This document shows positions 50,928-61,228 of a stretch of 64,000 nucleotides of DNA, piece after piece; position 1 is the first letter of the stretch, and each line of letters begins with the position of its first letter. Below the pieces are notes generated by a model. The model was not told where the DNA came from and searched no databases. It saw only the letters and a list, made by a program, of their open reading frames with translations. Made by a program: the position numbers and the translations under genes. This DNA comes from Gammaproteobacteria bacterium (GTDB lineage Bacteria > Pseudomonadota > Gammaproteobacteria > Eutrophobiales > Eutrophobiaceae). Location of the stretch: the NCBI GenBank assembly GCA_012103475.1, contig WLWS01000005.1:377001-441000 (forward strand), written 5' to 3'.

Positions 50928-52352
50928 ATGAGTAAAAATACAAACACATCACTTTCATTCAGTGCCAGCGTTAATCTCATGGCAGATCGAGCTTTTCTGG
51001 CAATGGATATGGATCCCAGTATCGCTGCCGTCATCAAAGCCTGCAATTCAATAATTGAGGTTAACTTTCCAGTCAACATCAAAGGTAAAGTGGAAGTATT
51101 TACGGGTTGGCGGGCCGTGCACAGCAATCATCGCTTACCTGCTAAAGGGGGTATACGATTCGCAACCATTGTGGATCAGGATGAGGTCGAGGCTCTCGCG
51201 TCACTGATGACTTACAAGTGTGCGATCGTTGATGTTCCTTTTGGTGGTTCAAAGGGAGGACTGCTCATTGATCCTAGCAAATATGATCGTGATGAAATGG
51301 AGTTGATCACGCGTCGCTTTGCCCGCGAATTAATACGTAAAGGTTTTTTAAGTCCGGCGGAAAACGTACCGGCGCCGGATATGGGAACCGGCCAGAGAGA
51401 GATGGCCTGGATTGCCGACACCTATAAACTATTACACCCTGAGGACATAAATCATAACGGCTGCGTAACTGGTAAACCTGTTGCACACGGTGGTATTCGG
51501 GGACGCACAGAAGCGACAGGACGAGGCGTTGTCTACGCAATACGTGAATTTTTCCGACACCCGGAAGACATCAAGGCTGCCGGCCTTGTTGGTGGTCTCG
51601 GCGGTAAGAAAATTATCGTTCAGGGTCTGGGCAATGTTGGTTATTACGCCGCCAAACTTCTTGAAGAGGAAGACGAGGCCAAAATTATCGCCATCATCGA
51701 ACGTGATGGCGCACTCATCAACGACGATGGTCTGCCCGTTGAAGAGGTCAGACAACATATCAATGAACATAAGACTATTAAAGGCTTCAAGAACGCTACC
51801 TTTACCGATAATGGTCTTAAGGCTTTGGAATTAAGCTGTGACATTCTGATACCAGCCGCCCTGGAGGCTCAAATAACTGTAGAAAACGCAGCAAGAATTC
51901 AGGCCAAATTCATTGTCGAGGCCGCTAATGGCCCGGTCACTTATGAGGCGGATGAAATATTGCGAGAGAGAGGAGTGAGCATATTGCCTGATGCCTATGT
52001 TAACGCCGGTGGTGTCACCGTATCGTATTTCGAATGGATACGTAATCTCTCTCACATTCGTTTTGGCCGGATGGAACGACGCTTTGACGAAATGCGCGGG
52101 CAACACCTGATATCCGCTATGGAATCACTAACCAACGAAACCGTACCCGAGTGGATGCGTGATGAAATCGTACGTGGTGCCGATGAGCTTGATCTGGTCC
52201 GCTCAGGGCTGGATGACACGATGAGAAATGCCTATCGCGAACTAAGTGAGACTCTACATGCGAATGAGAAAGTGAAAGATTTTCGTACCGCCGCCTACGT
52301 CGTAGCAATAGATAAAATCTCACGTACTTATTTTGACATTGGAGTCTACTAA
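50928..52352 (+). CDS. Glu/Leu/Phe/Val dehydrogenase family (NAD-dependent glutamate dehydrogenase)
   Basis: 474 residues. The catalytic lysine region is HRLPAKGGIRF, with NVPAPDMGTGQREMAWI and the NAD loop IIVQGLGNVGYYAAKLL. It interconverts glutamate with 2-oxoglutarate and ammonia; cofactor use cannot be proved by eye. It sits between pgeF and clpB, which are adjacent in many gammaproteobacteria, so it looks inserted in that order. Good ribosome site GGGAGAAGACAG before the ATG. Confidence 0.92.
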   Translation: MSKNTNTSLSFSASVNLMADRAFLAMDMDPSIAAVIKACNSIIEVNFPVNIKGKVEVFTGWRAVHSNHRLPAKGGIRFATIVDQDEVEALASLMTYKCAIVDVPFGGSKGGLLIDPSKYDRDEMELITRRFARELIRKGFLSPAENVPAPDMGTGQREMAWIADTYKLLHPEDINHNGCVTGKPVAHGGIRGRTEATGRGVVYAIREFFRHPEDIKAAGLVGGLGGKKIIVQGLGNVGYYAAKLLEEEDEAKIIAIIERDGALINDDGLPVEEVRQHINEHKTIKGFKNATFTDNGLKALELSCDILIPAALEAQITVENAARIQAKFIVEAANGPVTYEADEILRERGVSILPDAYVNAGGVTVSYFEWIRNLSHIRFGRMERRFDEMRGQHLISAMESLTNETVPEWMRDEIVRGADELDLVRSGLDDTMRNAYRELSETLHANEKVKDFRTAAYVVAIDKISRTYFDIGVY

Positions 52353-52375
52353 CACCATTAGTTTTCTTATTGATG

Positions 52376-52401
52376 CTTGATTTCACTAAATGCGCCCATA
52401 T
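52376..52401 (+). promoter_or_regulatory. clpB: Candidate heat-shock (sigma-32) promoter of clpB
   Basis: CTTGAT (52376-52381) and GCCCATAT (52394-52401) resemble the heat-shock -35 and -10 elements (CTTGAA, CCCCATNT), 12 bases apart, one or two shorter than usual. It lies 38 bases before the clpB ATG, and clpB is a heat-shock gene in related bacteria. Confidence 0.45.
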
Positions 52402-52439
52402 CTCAGGGGTGTCGTTAATATTTTAGTGAGTAGCAAAAA

Positions 52440-55025
52440 ATGAGAGCAGACAAACTAACCAGCAAATTCCAGCAGGCTCTGAGTGAGGCACAAAGTCTTG
52501 CGTTAGGTCGTGACCATCAGTTTATCGAGCCAATTCATGTCATGACGGCCTTACTTGACCAGTCAGGTGGCACCTGCCGTCATTTACTCGATTCCGCCGG
52601 CGCAAATGTCAATCAACTAAGATCCAGCCTCGGTCAGGCATTGCAGCAACAGGCGCAGATCGAAGGCAGCGGTGGCGAGGTTCATATATCCAAAGATCTC
52701 GACAGGCTACTCAATCTAACAGACAAATTTGCACAGAAACGTCAGGATGATTTTATTTCCAGCGAACTTTTTGTTGTTGCGGCCTTAAACGACAAAGGCC
52801 TGCTGACAGATTTATTGAAAAAAAGCGGTGCCGACAAAGAGAAGATCGAGCAGGCCATTGATACACTGAGGGGTGGCGAAAATGTCAATGATCCTTATGC
52901 GGAAGAACAAAGACAGGCCCTGGAGAAATACACAATCGATCTGACAGAGCGGGCTGAACAGGGAAAACTGGATCCGGTGGTTGGTCGCGATGACGAAATT
53001 CGCCGTACCATCCAGATATTACAAAGACGAACAAAGAATAATCCCGTACTAATCGGTGAGCCCGGTGTTGGAAAAACCGCCATCGTTGAAGGTCTGGCTC
53101 AGCGTATTGTCAATGGCGAAGTACCTGAATCACTTAAAGGCAAGCGCCTGCTTGTACTCGATATGGGTTTGCTGATAGCCGGAGCGAAATTTCGCGGGGA
53201 ATTTGAAGAACGTCTTAAGGCCGTTCTTAGCGATTTAAGCAAACAGCTCGGTCAAATCATACTTTTTATTGATGAAGTACACACCATGGTTGGCGCTGGA
53301 AAAGCGGAAGGTTCTATGGACGCCGGAAATATGTTGAAACCGGCTCTGGCACGCGGAGAATTGCATTGCATCGGCGCAACCACGCTGGACGAATATCGTG
53401 ACAATATCGAAAAGGACGCCGCACTGGAACGGCGCTTTCAAAAGATTGTTGTTGGCGAGCCAAGCGTAATCGACACAATCGCTATACTGCGCGGCCTTAA
53501 AGAACGTTATGAAGTTCATCACAACGTTCAAATTACAGATCCGGCTATCATAGCTGCCGCAACTCTGTCGCAACGGTACATCACTGATCGACAACTGCCG
53601 GATAAAGCCATTGACCTTATCGACGAATCTGCAAGTCGAATCAGTATCGAAATTGACTCAAAACCTGAGTCAATGGACCGACTGGAGAGACGTCTGATCC
53701 AGGTGAAGATCGAACGCGAGGCCCTGAAAAAGGAAACCGATCCCGTAACAAAGCAGCGCCTGCGGGATCTGGAAGATGAAATTGACGCGGTGCAAAGAGA
53801 ATTTTCTGACCTTGAGGAAATCTGGCTGGGTGAAAAAGCACTGCTACAGGGAAGTCACAATGCGAAAGAGAAACTGGAATCAGCCCGGCTTGAATTCGAA
53901 ACTGCTAAACGAGCTGGCGATCTGAATCGAATGTCAGAACTACAGTATGGCTTGATCCCGGAACTTGAAAAACAGATTACCGAGTCCGGAGAAACAGAAG
54001 TTAAGGAGATGCAATTACTTCGCAACAAAGTTACCGAAAATGAAATTGCTGAAGTTGTGTCGAAATGGACTGGTATTCCGGTAAGTAAAATGCTCGAAGG
54101 TGAAAGAGACAAACTGCTACAAATGGAAGCAGCTCTGCACAGAAGAGTTATCGGGCAAAATGAAGCCATTAACAGCGTCTCCGATGCAATCCGACGTTCA
54201 AGAGCTGGTCTGGCTGATCCGGATAAACCGAATGGTTCTTTTTTGTTTCTTGGCCCAACGGGAGTCGGTAAAACCGAGCTCTGTAAAGCGCTGGCCGAAT
54301 TCCTGTTTGACAGCGAAGATGCTCTGACCAGAATTGACATGTCGGAATACATGGAAAAACACGCTGTTGCCCGACTAATTGGCGCACCTCCAGGATATGT
54401 AGGTTATGAACAGGGAGGCTATCTGACCGAAATTGTCCGACGTAAACCCTACAGTGTCATTTTGCTCGATGAGGTTGAGAAAGCCCATCCTGATGTTTTT
54501 AATATCTTGCTGCAGGTGCTGGATGACGGCCGACTTACAGATGGCCATGGCCGTACCGTGGATTTTCGAAATACCGTCGTGGTGATGACATCGAATCTTG
54601 GTTCAGATCAAATTCAGCAAATGTCCGGTGATTCAGACTACGACAATATGAAACAAATCGTTCTGGACATCGTCGGACAACATTTCAGACCTGAATTTAT
54701 CAACAGAATTGACGATCTGGTGGTTTTTCACGCATTGCAACAAGAGCAGATTCGTTCTATAGCCGATATCCAGATTCAGCGTGTATCTGAACGCCTGCAA
54801 GCTCAGGACTTGCAGATTGAGGTGTCGTCTGCGGCTTTGGATATGCTTGCAGAGGCCGGTTTTGATCCTGTCTACGGTGCACGCCCGCTAAAACGGGCCA
54901 TACAGGTACAGCTGGAGACACCGCTTGCCAGCGCGATTCTGGCTGGAGAATTTGCACCGGCAAGTACGATAGAAGTTGATGTAAAACAGGGTAAGCTTGG
55001 GTTCGCCTGCAAAATCATGGATTAA
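52440..55025 (+). CDS. clpB: ATP-dependent chaperone ClpB
   Basis: Disaggregase that works with DnaK. 861 residues: N-terminal Clp domain (1-145), first AAA+ module with [15 protein letters not shown] and [10 protein letters not shown], the coiled-coil M-domain (about 405-525, with long charged repeats), and the second AAA+ module with [14 protein letters not shown] and [11 protein letters not shown] near the end. No internal frame break. Confidence 0.97.
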   Translation: MRADKLTSKFQQALSEAQSLALGRDHQFIEPIHVMTALLDQSGGTCRHLLDSAGANVNQLRSSLGQALQQQAQIEGSGGEVHISKDLDRLLNLTDKFAQKRQDDFISSELFVVAALNDKGLLTDLLKKSGADKEKIEQAIDTLRGGENVNDPYAEEQRQALEKYTIDLTERAEQGKLDPVVGRDDEIRRTIQILQRRTKNNPVLIGEPGVGKTAIVEGLAQRIVNGEVPESLKGKRLLVLDMGLLIAGAKFRGEFEERLKAVLSDLSKQLGQIILFIDEVHTMVGAGKAEGSMDAGNMLKPALARGELHCIGATTLDEYRDNIEKDAALERRFQKIVVGEPSVIDTIAILRGLKERYEVHHNVQITDPAIIAAATLSQRYITDRQLPDKAIDLIDESASRISIEIDSKPESMDRLERRLIQVKIEREALKKETDPVTKQRLRDLEDEIDAVQREFSDLEEIWLGEKALLQGSHNAKEKLESARLEFETAKRAGDLNRMSELQYGLIPELEKQITESGETEVKEMQLLRNKVTENEIAEVVSKWTGIPVSKMLEGERDKLLQMEAALHRRVIGQNEAINSVSDAIRRSRAGLADPDKPNGSFLFLGPTGVGKTELCKALAEFLFDSEDALTRIDMSEYMEKHAVARLIGAPPGYVGYEQGGYLTEIVRRKPYSVILLDEVEKAHPDVFNILLQVLDDGRLTDGHGRTVDFRNTVVVMTSNLGSDQIQQMSGDSDYDNMKQIVLDIVGQHFRPEFINRIDDLVVFHALQQEQIRSIADIQIQRVSERLQAQDLQIEVSSAALDMLAEAGFDPVYGARPLKRAIQVQLETPLASAILAGEFAPASTIEVDVKQGKLGFACKIMD

Positions 55026-55174
55026 TCTTGTTTAATCAAACAGTTAGCTTAGCAATGATTTGCTGATGCGGCCTTCAAAGCAGATGCGGCAGGCTACATC
55101 TCCGGACCCACGCTGACATTTAGAGTAATTCCTCCGAAAAGTGCAGACCAGGTCGCTCTATGCCAATAAAGCGG

Positions 55175-55203
55175 TTGGTTATTTTCTCCATATAATCTAA
55201 TAT
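55175..55203 (+). promoter_or_regulatory. pilB: Candidate sigma-70 promoter for pilB
   Basis: TTGGTT (55175-55180) and TAATAT (55198-55203) are 17 bases apart and 36 bases before the pilB ATG. In the 213-base gap after clpB this is the best promoter-like match. Confidence 0.45.
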
Positions 55204-55238
55204 TTAGCGTTAAATCGAAAGAAAGAAGGTCAGATTCT

Positions 55239-56960
55239 ATGGCGGCTCCTGCAAATAAAATTAATCTCAGTGGATTAGCCCGAAAACTTGTCATGGATGG
55301 CATTCTGGAAGAAGAACCCGCTCAGGAGCATTTTCAGGCTGCCTTAAAAAAGAAGAAGCCTTTCGTTGCCTATCTGGTTGAAAATAATCTGGCACCCAGC
55401 GATCAGATAGCACTGGCAGCGTCACAAGAATTCGGTGTTCCGCTTCTGGAGATAGATTCTCTTGAGCTCGATATGGATGTTGTCAAACTGATCAAAGAGG
55501 ATTTGATCAAGAAACACCACGCACTGCCAATATTCAAACGTGGAAAGCGACTCTATATCGCCTTGTCAGACCCCACCAATCTTCAGGCACTCGATGAAAT
55601 CAAATTTGCGGTAAGCATGAACACCGAGGCCATTCTGGTTGAAGAGGACAAGTTGACCAAGCTCATCGATAAAACCCTGGATGACATGGACGGCGGACTG
55701 GGTGATATGGATGACGATGATCTGGATGAGCTGGATGATCTGGAGGTGGCTGATGAGGATACCGGTCAGGACGAAGACGACGGCGAGATTGATGACGCAC
55801 CGGTTGTTAAGTTTGTTAACAAAGTTCTGCTGGATGCAATTAAAAAAGGCGCATCTGATCTACATTTCGAGCCCTATGAAAAACTCTATCGTGTGCGCTT
55901 TCGTATCGATGGAGTACTTACCGAAGTTGCCAGACCGCCCCTTGTGCTCTCTTCCAAGATAGCGGCCAGAATAAAAGTTATGGCAAGACTTGACGTGTCT
56001 GAACGTCGCGTACCACAGGATGGTCGTATCAAACTGAAATTGTCAAAAACCAAATCCATCGATTTTCGTGTGAACACCTGTCCTACTTTGTTCGGCGAAA
56101 AAACCTGTATGCGTATTCTTGATTCCGACGCTGCGGCCCTGCAAATCGATATGCTTGGCTATGAGTCATTTCAGAAAGAAGATTTTCTCAGTAACCTGCA
56201 CAAGCCTTACGGAATGTTTCTGGTTACCGGTCCTACTGGTAGTGGTAAAACCGTATCGCTATACACAGGAATCAGTATTTTGAATCAGGTGGATATTAAT
56301 ATTTCCACTGCGGAAGATCCGGTTGAAATTAACCTTCCGGGTGTAAATCAGGTTCAGGTAGACGAACGAACCGGCATGTCCTTTGAGAAGGCGCTGAAAG
56401 CCTTTCTACGTCAGGATCCGGATATTATTCTGGTTGGCGAAATTCGAGATCTCGGAACTGCGTCCATCGCGGTTAAAGCTGCGCAAACCGGCCACATGGT
56501 CATGTCAACATTACATACCAACGATGCCCCGCAAACGCTCACTCGTTTGCAGGATATGGGTATCCAGGCTTTTGCTGTAGCGACCTCCATTAACCTTATT
56601 ACTGCGCAACGACTTTGTCGTCGACTACATGGCGAGTACCGGGAACCACTGGAAATGCCGAAAGAAGCCTTGCTCGATGAAGGTTATACCGAAGAGGATA
56701 TAGAAGCAGGTGTAAAACTTTTTGAACCTGTTACGGGCAATGCCGATTGTGAAAGTGGTTACAAAGGCCGCTGTGGTATCTATCAGGTAATGGGAATATC
56801 CGATGCCATGAAACGTCTCATTATCGAAGGCGCCAACGCCGTCCAGCTTGCAGACCAATCCGCTGAGGAAGGTACCTGGGATATCCGTCGTTCAGGACTC
56901 GCAAAAGCGATGCAGGGAATGACCTCATTATCTGAAGTTAACCGAGTTACTGTGGAATAG
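55239..56960 (+). CDS. pilB: Type IV pilus assembly ATPase
   Basis: Extension motor of the type IV pilus, 573 residues. MshEN-type N-terminal domain (to about 150), a run of acidic residues (DDDDLDELDDLE, about 154-165), then the secretion ATPase with Walker A GPTGSGKTVSLYTG, Asp box and Walker B ILVGEIRD and FEALKAF-like (KALKAFLRQDPD). The tetracysteine zinc site that usually follows (RRLC..C and C..C before GYKGR) is largely missing: the segment reads LCRRLHGEYREP and DCESGYKGRC. pilT is not in the window. Confidence 0.95.
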   Translation: MAAPANKINLSGLARKLVMDGILEEEPAQEHFQAALKKKKPFVAYLVENNLAPSDQIALAASQEFGVPLLEIDSLELDMDVVKLIKEDLIKKHHALPIFKRGKRLYIALSDPTNLQALDEIKFAVSMNTEAILVEEDKLTKLIDKTLDDMDGGLGDMDDDDLDELDDLEVADEDTGQDEDDGEIDDAPVVKFVNKVLLDAIKKGASDLHFEPYEKLYRVRFRIDGVLTEVARPPLVLSSKIAARIKVMARLDVSERRVPQDGRIKLKLSKTKSIDFRVNTCPTLFGEKTCMRILDSDAAALQIDMLGYESFQKEDFLSNLHKPYGMFLVTGPTGSGKTVSLYTGISILNQVDINISTAEDPVEINLPGVNQVQVDERTGMSFEKALKAFLRQDPDIILVGEIRDLGTASIAVKAAQTGHMVMSTLHTNDAPQTLTRLQDMGIQAFAVATSINLITAQRLCRRLHGEYREPLEMPKEALLDEGYTEEDIEAGVKLFEPVTGNADCESGYKGRCGIYQVMGISDAMKRLIIEGANAVQLADQSAEEGTWDIRRSGLAKAMQGMTSLSEVNRVTVE

Positions 56961-56969
56961 GAAAAGACT

Positions 56970-58193
56970 ATGGCAGAAGCTGCAAAATCGGACATGTTTG
57001 TCTGGGAAGGTACCGATAAATCAGGCAAACGTGTAAAAGGGGAAATGAGTGGTCAGAGTGACGCACTTGTAAAAGCTGTATTACGACGTCAGGGTGTCAA
57101 GCCACTTAAAGTAAAAAAGAAACCCAAACCATTATTCGGCAGTGGCGGTGGTAATGCCAAAATCACCCCGAAGGATATCACTGTATTCTCCCGCCAGCTG
57201 GCAACAATGATGTCGTCCGGTGTCCCTTTGGTACAGGCATTTGAAATTGTCGGCAGAGGCCATGAGAATCCGGGAATGCAGGATTTGATACTAGGCGTAA
57301 AAGCTGACGTCGAGGCCGGTAACAGTCTCACAGACGCACTAAGGAAAAAACCCCTGCAGTTTAACGATCTCTATTGCAACCTTGTTGAAGCCGGAGAGCA
57401 AGCCGGTATTCTGGAAGCCATATTGCATAAACTGGCAACCTACATGGAAAAAACAGAGGCTTTGAAATCTAAAATCAAATCCGCCCTGTTTTATCCGGCA
57501 GCTGTTATTGTTGTAGCCATTATCGTTGTATCAATCCTGATGATTTTTGTTATCCCTCAATTCTCGGATTTGTTTAGTAATTTTGGTGCGGATTTACCGG
57601 CATTGACGCAGTTTCTTATCGACGCATCCGACTTTTTTGTTAAATGGTGGTGGGCAATATTTGGTGTTCTTGGTGGTGTTGTGTTCGGCGCTTTGGAAGC
57701 AAAAAAGCGCTCAACTGCGGTTCAGCAATTTCTCGACAGGGCTGTATTAAAGGCACCGGTACTGGGTGAAGTCATGGAGAAAGGTGCCATTGCCCGTTTT
57801 GCACGAACCCTGGAAACCATGTTTGCTGCCGGAACGCCGTTAGTGGAAGCGATGACTTCGGTTGCTGGCGCCTGTGGCAATATTGTTTTTTACGATGCGA
57901 CAATGAAAATGCGAGATGATATCTCTACTGGCACTCAGCTTCAGGCTTCAATGCGTGAGACTGGCTTGTTTCCAAATATGGTAGTGCAAATGGTCGCTAT
58001 TGGTGAAGAATCAGGTGCTATTGATGCCATGTTGGGTAAGGTCGCTGACTGGTATGAACAGGAAGTTGATGATGCTGTGGAAGCTCTCACCAGTTTGCTG
58101 GAACCCGCCATTATGGCTTTTCTGGGTGTCGTAATTGGTGGCATCGTTATAGGTATGTACCTGCCGATATTCAAGATGGGTGCTGCTGTATAA
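56970..58193 (+). CDS. pilC: Type IV pilus inner-membrane platform protein
   Basis: 407 residues, with two GspF-type domains and three transmembrane helices (such as VIVVAIIVVSILMIFVIPQF near 180 and the C-terminal AIMAFLGVVIGGIVIGMYLP). It couples PilB to pilin insertion. SD GGAAAAGACT before the ATG. Nine bases after pilB. Confidence 0.96.
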   Translation: MAEAAKSDMFVWEGTDKSGKRVKGEMSGQSDALVKAVLRRQGVKPLKVKKKPKPLFGSGGGNAKITPKDITVFSRQLATMMSSGVPLVQAFEIVGRGHENPGMQDLILGVKADVEAGNSLTDALRKKPLQFNDLYCNLVEAGEQAGILEAILHKLATYMEKTEALKSKIKSALFYPAAVIVVAIIVVSILMIFVIPQFSDLFSNFGADLPALTQFLIDASDFFVKWWWAIFGVLGGVVFGALEAKKRSTAVQQFLDRAVLKAPVLGEVMEKGAIARFARTLETMFAAGTPLVEAMTSVAGACGNIVFYDATMKMRDDISTGTQLQASMRETGLFPNMVVQMVAIGEESGAIDAMLGKVADWYEQEVDDAVEALTSLLEPAIMAFLGVVIGGIVIGMYLPIFKMGAAV

Positions 58194-58229
58194 GACTGCA
58201 AGGCCGCGCCAATGCTTTGAAAATCTGTG

Positions 58230-58258
58230 ACGCCGCTCGAATCCGGGCGGCGTTTTTT
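58230..58258 (+). terminator. Rho-independent terminator after pilC
   Basis: ACGCCGC (58230-58236) pairs with GCGGCGT (58247-58253) around a ten-base loop and is followed by a run of six T residues (58253-58258). It should stop much of the pilBC transcript before pilD, so pilD-coaE-zapD-yacG may depend on read-through or an own start. Confidence 0.9.
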
Positions 58259-58305
58259 AATACAACGGCCTACAGGCCGGACGAGAACATAGCCAAAAAC
58301 TTCCC

Positions 58306-59181
58306 GTGCTCCTACAATTTTTAGAAAGCAGTTCGATTGCCTTTAACACCACCGTCACCCTTGTCGGGCTGATGGTAGGTAGTTTTCTTAATGTCGTTAT
58401 TCACCGACTGCCATTGATGATGCAATCAGGATGGCGCAAAGAGTGTTGCGAATTTCTTCAGCTCGAGACAGACTCAAATGAGAGCGATGAAAAGTATAAT
58501 CTGGTTGTTCCCCGTTCACGATGTCCACACTGCTCTCATGCAATCAAAGCATGGGAAAACATCCCTGTAGTTAGCTACATTTTCTTAAGAGCAAAATGCG
58601 CGTCATGCAAGAAATCTATCTCCTGGCGGTATCCTGCTATAGAGTTTCTGACAGGCGCTCTCTCCCTCATTGTCGCTCTGCACTTTGGTTACAGTATTCA
58701 TGTAATCCCAGCACTAATACTCACCTGGGGACTTGTCGCTTTAAGCTTTATCGATTTTGACCATCAATTATTACCGGATGACATAACCCTGCCCCTTCTC
58801 TGGCTCGGACTCCTGTGTAACCTTTTTTCTGTATTTACCGATATCCATTCCAGTCTGATTGGGGCAATGGCGGGCTACATGGTGCTGTGGCTTATTTATA
58901 TCAGCTTTAAGATTCTTACTGGTAAGGAAGGTATGGGTCATGGTGATTTCAAACTACTGGCTGTGCTGGGAGCATGGTTGGGCTGGGAAATGTTACCTCT
59001 AACCATTATTTTGTCTTCATTATGTGGTGCTGCAGTCGGTATCAGTCTGATAGTCTTCGCCAAGCATGATCGCAAACAAGCAATACCTTTTGGCCCCTAT
59101 CTTGCCATGGCTGGCTGGATCGCCATGATCTGGGGTAACGAAATCCTCCGTGCCTATGATCGCTGGCTGATGCCTCAATGA
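58306..59181 (+). CDS. pilD: Prepilin peptidase / N-methyltransferase
   Basis: Cleaves prepilin leaders and methylates the new N-terminus. 291 residues; the N-terminal cytoplasmic loop has the zinc-type CPHC and CASC pairs, and aspartates lie in FIDFDHQLLPDD and GMGHGDFKLLA, the two catalytic sites. Start is GTG 58306. Its stop overlaps coaE by four bases. Confidence 0.95.
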   Translation: MLLQFLESSSIAFNTTVTLVGLMVGSFLNVVIHRLPLMMQSGWRKECCEFLQLETDSNESDEKYNLVVPRSRCPHCSHAIKAWENIPVVSYIFLRAKCASCKKSISWRYPAIEFLTGALSLIVALHFGYSIHVIPALILTWGLVALSFIDFDHQLLPDDITLPLLWLGLLCNLFSVFTDIHSSLIGAMAGYMVLWLIYISFKILTGKEGMGHGDFKLLAVLGAWLGWEMLPLTIILSSLCGAAVGISLIVFAKHDRKQAIPFGPYLAMAGWIAMIWGNEILRAYDRWLMPQ

Positions 59182-59801
59182 AAAGGCCGCTCCATGTGGG
59201 TCTGACGGGTGGTATTGGCAGTGGAAAAACTACGGTAAGCAATATCTTTGCCGATCTCGGTGTACCAGTTATTGATGCGGATATCATTGCCCGGCAGGTA
59301 GTTAGAGCTGGCCAGCCCGCTTTCGACAAGATAGTAAGTTTTTTTGGAGAATCTATACTGGGTGAAGACGGCGAACTGGATCGCAGTAAAATGAGAACAC
59401 TGGTTTTTAATGATAAACAGACACGTAAAAAGCTCGAATCCTTTACTCACCCGGAAATACACAATGAAATGAACAGGCTTTCTGAGCAGGTTAGCTACCC
59501 CTATTGTATAATTAGCAGTCCTCTTTTGCTTGAGTCAGGAACAGCTTATAAGTTAGACAGAATTCTGGTAATTGACCTGTCGGAATCAGAACAAATACGG
59601 CGGGCCAGCGCGAGAGATCAATCTGAACCAGAGGAAATTGAAAAAATAGTACGATCTCAGCTGGATCGCAAAGACAGACTGGAATTCGCCGATGATATTA
59701 TTAGCAACGATAAAGATTTGTCGAGTCTGCAGAAACAGGTTGATCAACTACATATGAAATATCTTGCCATGGCAGAATCAAGAACAGGCCTTGAATGCTG
59801 A
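59178..59801 (+). CDS. coaE: Dephospho-CoA kinase
   Basis: Final step of CoA synthesis. 207 residues, P-loop GLTGGIGSGKTT (8-19) and the DADIIARQV segment typical of CoaE. Fixed between pilD and zapD, as in Pseudomonas. Overlap of four bases with pilD. Confidence 0.95.
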   Translation: MKRPLHVGLTGGIGSGKTTVSNIFADLGVPVIDADIIARQVVRAGQPAFDKIVSFFGESILGEDGELDRSKMRTLVFNDKQTRKKLESFTHPEIHNEMNRLSEQVSYPYCIISSPLLLESGTAYKLDRILVIDLSESEQIRRASARDQSEPEEIEKIVRSQLDRKDRLEFADDIISNDKDLSSLQKQVDQLHMKYLAMAESRTGLEC

Positions 59802-59837
59802 TGTCTGCTAAATCAATCCTTAGAGACTATCAGAGAC

Positions 59838-60608
59838 ATGGCTGAGTCAATACTATATGAGCAGCCTCTCAATGAACGCGTCCGAACGTTTTTGAGACTC
59901 GAGCACCTGTTCGATAAAGAAGACCACTTTCTAGCCTATGCCAGTGAATGGGATAGTCGAGCCAGCTTATCATTATTACTTGATATTATTGATATGCTTA
60001 CTAGGTCAGATGTAAAGACTGAACTGATCAAAGAGATGGAACGCCATGCTGTTACCCTTTCAAATTTGAAACAGAATCCCGGTGTAGATTTACACAGACT
60101 CGAAGTTATTCTCGATGATATTAATATGAATCTTGAAGTGCTTCGAGACAGTAAATATCAGCCGGGACATGTTTTAAGACAGGACGAATTAATAACCAGT
60201 ATTAAACAGCGAAGTTCAATTCCCGGTGGTTCCTGCAATTTTGATTTACCTGCTTATCACTATTGGTTACAACGGGATCAATCTCAACGTAGTACTGATC
60301 TTGATCGCTGGCGTGAGGATTTACTGGTAATTAAAAAAAGTATTCGTCTTGCCCTGCTTATGATCAGAAACAGTGCTAACCCGGTAATCGAACAGGCTGT
60401 GAATGGTTTTTTTCAAAAACCGATAGAAGGAAATGTAGCATGTCAGATGATCCGCGTGGCTCTGCCGGTAAATTCCAGTTACTTTCCGGAAATCAGTGGC
60501 GGCAAACATCGCTTCACGGTGCGCTTTATGGAACAGGAGTCCACCGATCAACGCCCAACGCAGACAAAACATTCAATTGAATTCGAATTGCATTGTTGTA
60601 TTTTATGA
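59838..60608 (+). CDS. zapD: Cell division protein ZapD
   Basis: 256 residues. It crosslinks FtsZ filaments. The N-terminus ILYEQPLNERVRTFLRLE is the family hallmark, and the RRH-like basic and the C-terminal beta region (RVALPVNSSYFPEISGGKHRF) are also as expected. Order coaE-zapD-yacG is conserved. Overlaps yacG by four bases (60605-60608). Confidence 0.93.
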   Translation: MAESILYEQPLNERVRTFLRLEHLFDKEDHFLAYASEWDSRASLSLLLDIIDMLTRSDVKTELIKEMERHAVTLSNLKQNPGVDLHRLEVILDDINMNLEVLRDSKYQPGHVLRQDELITSIKQRSSIPGGSCNFDLPAYHYWLQRDQSQRSTDLDRWREDLLVIKKSIRLALLMIRNSANPVIEQAVNGFFQKPIEGNVACQMIRVALPVNSSYFPEISGGKHRFTVRFMEQESTDQRPTQTKHSIEFELHCCIL

Positions 60609-60802
60609 CGAAGAAATATTCTTGTCCGAATTGTGCTCAACCTTCCAGCCTCGACAGTGCTAACAGCTGGCGTCCTTTCTGTAGCGAACGTTGTCGCTTA
60701 ATTGATCTCGGTGAATGGATGAATGAAAGTAATAAAATTGCCTCAACAGAATCAGCTGAATTTTTAGAGCATATTCCGGACGACGAAGAATTTCGGCACT
60801 AA
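60605..60802 (+). CDS. yacG: DNA gyrase inhibitor YacG
   Basis: 65 residues, zinc-ribbon protein with CPNC and CSERC and WRPFCSERCRLIDLGEW, its signature. It binds GyrB and blocks DNA supercoiling in Escherichia coli. ATG 60605 overlaps the zapD stop; longer frames begin with TTG and are unlikely. Converges with mutT, four bases overlapping. Confidence 0.92.
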   Translation: MTKKYSCPNCAQPSSLDSANSWRPFCSERCRLIDLGEWMNESNKIASTESAEFLEHIPDDEEFRH

Positions 60803-61200
60803 CACTCCAACTGGTTCAGACAGGTAATTATCCTTTCGTTTGCCTCCGGAAAATCTCTCAAATGGAGTTTGTCGATATCGACCCATTCAATCACCTGCCC
60901 TTCTCTGCCAAATACCCTTCCCTTCCATTCGCTAACGGACCAGACATTCAAACACACGCTTAATTGAGGATAATCGTAATCGATTTTCAACAACTCAGTG
61001 GCTCCCGAGATTTCGATATTCAATTCTTCAAACAATTCTCTTTTCAAGGCGGAAAGCGTATCTTCATCAGGCTCGCATTTACCTCCGGGAAATTCCCATA
61101 GCCCACCCTGATCAGCATTTTCATGCCGACGGGACAGAAGTACTTTTTTCTTATCAGGACTGAATATGACACCGACTGCAATTTGTAATCTTCTATCCAC
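60799..61200 (-). CDS. mutT: MutT-type Nudix hydrolase (8-oxo-dGTP diphosphatase)
   Basis: 133 residues. Cleans oxidised GTP from the nucleotide pool. The Nudix box is complete in spacing: GGKCEPDEDTLSALKRELFE with EEL after it. Start is GTG 61200. It follows argJ and secA on the same strand, the usual secA-argJ-mutT order. Confidence 0.9.
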   Translation of the reverse strand: MDRRLQIAVGVIFSPDKKKVLLSRRHENADQGGLWEFPGGKCEPDEDTLSALKRELFEELNIEISGATELLKIDYDYPQLSVCLNVWSVSEWKGRVFGREGQVIEWVDIDKLHLRDFPEANERIITCLNQLEC

Positions 61201-61228
61201 GTTTCTCGAGTGAATAACCGGCTCTAAT

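Noticed and set aside
54100..54352. ORFs opposite or out of frame within clpB
   Set aside because: They arise from the strongly conserved clpB frame and show no independent start or motif.
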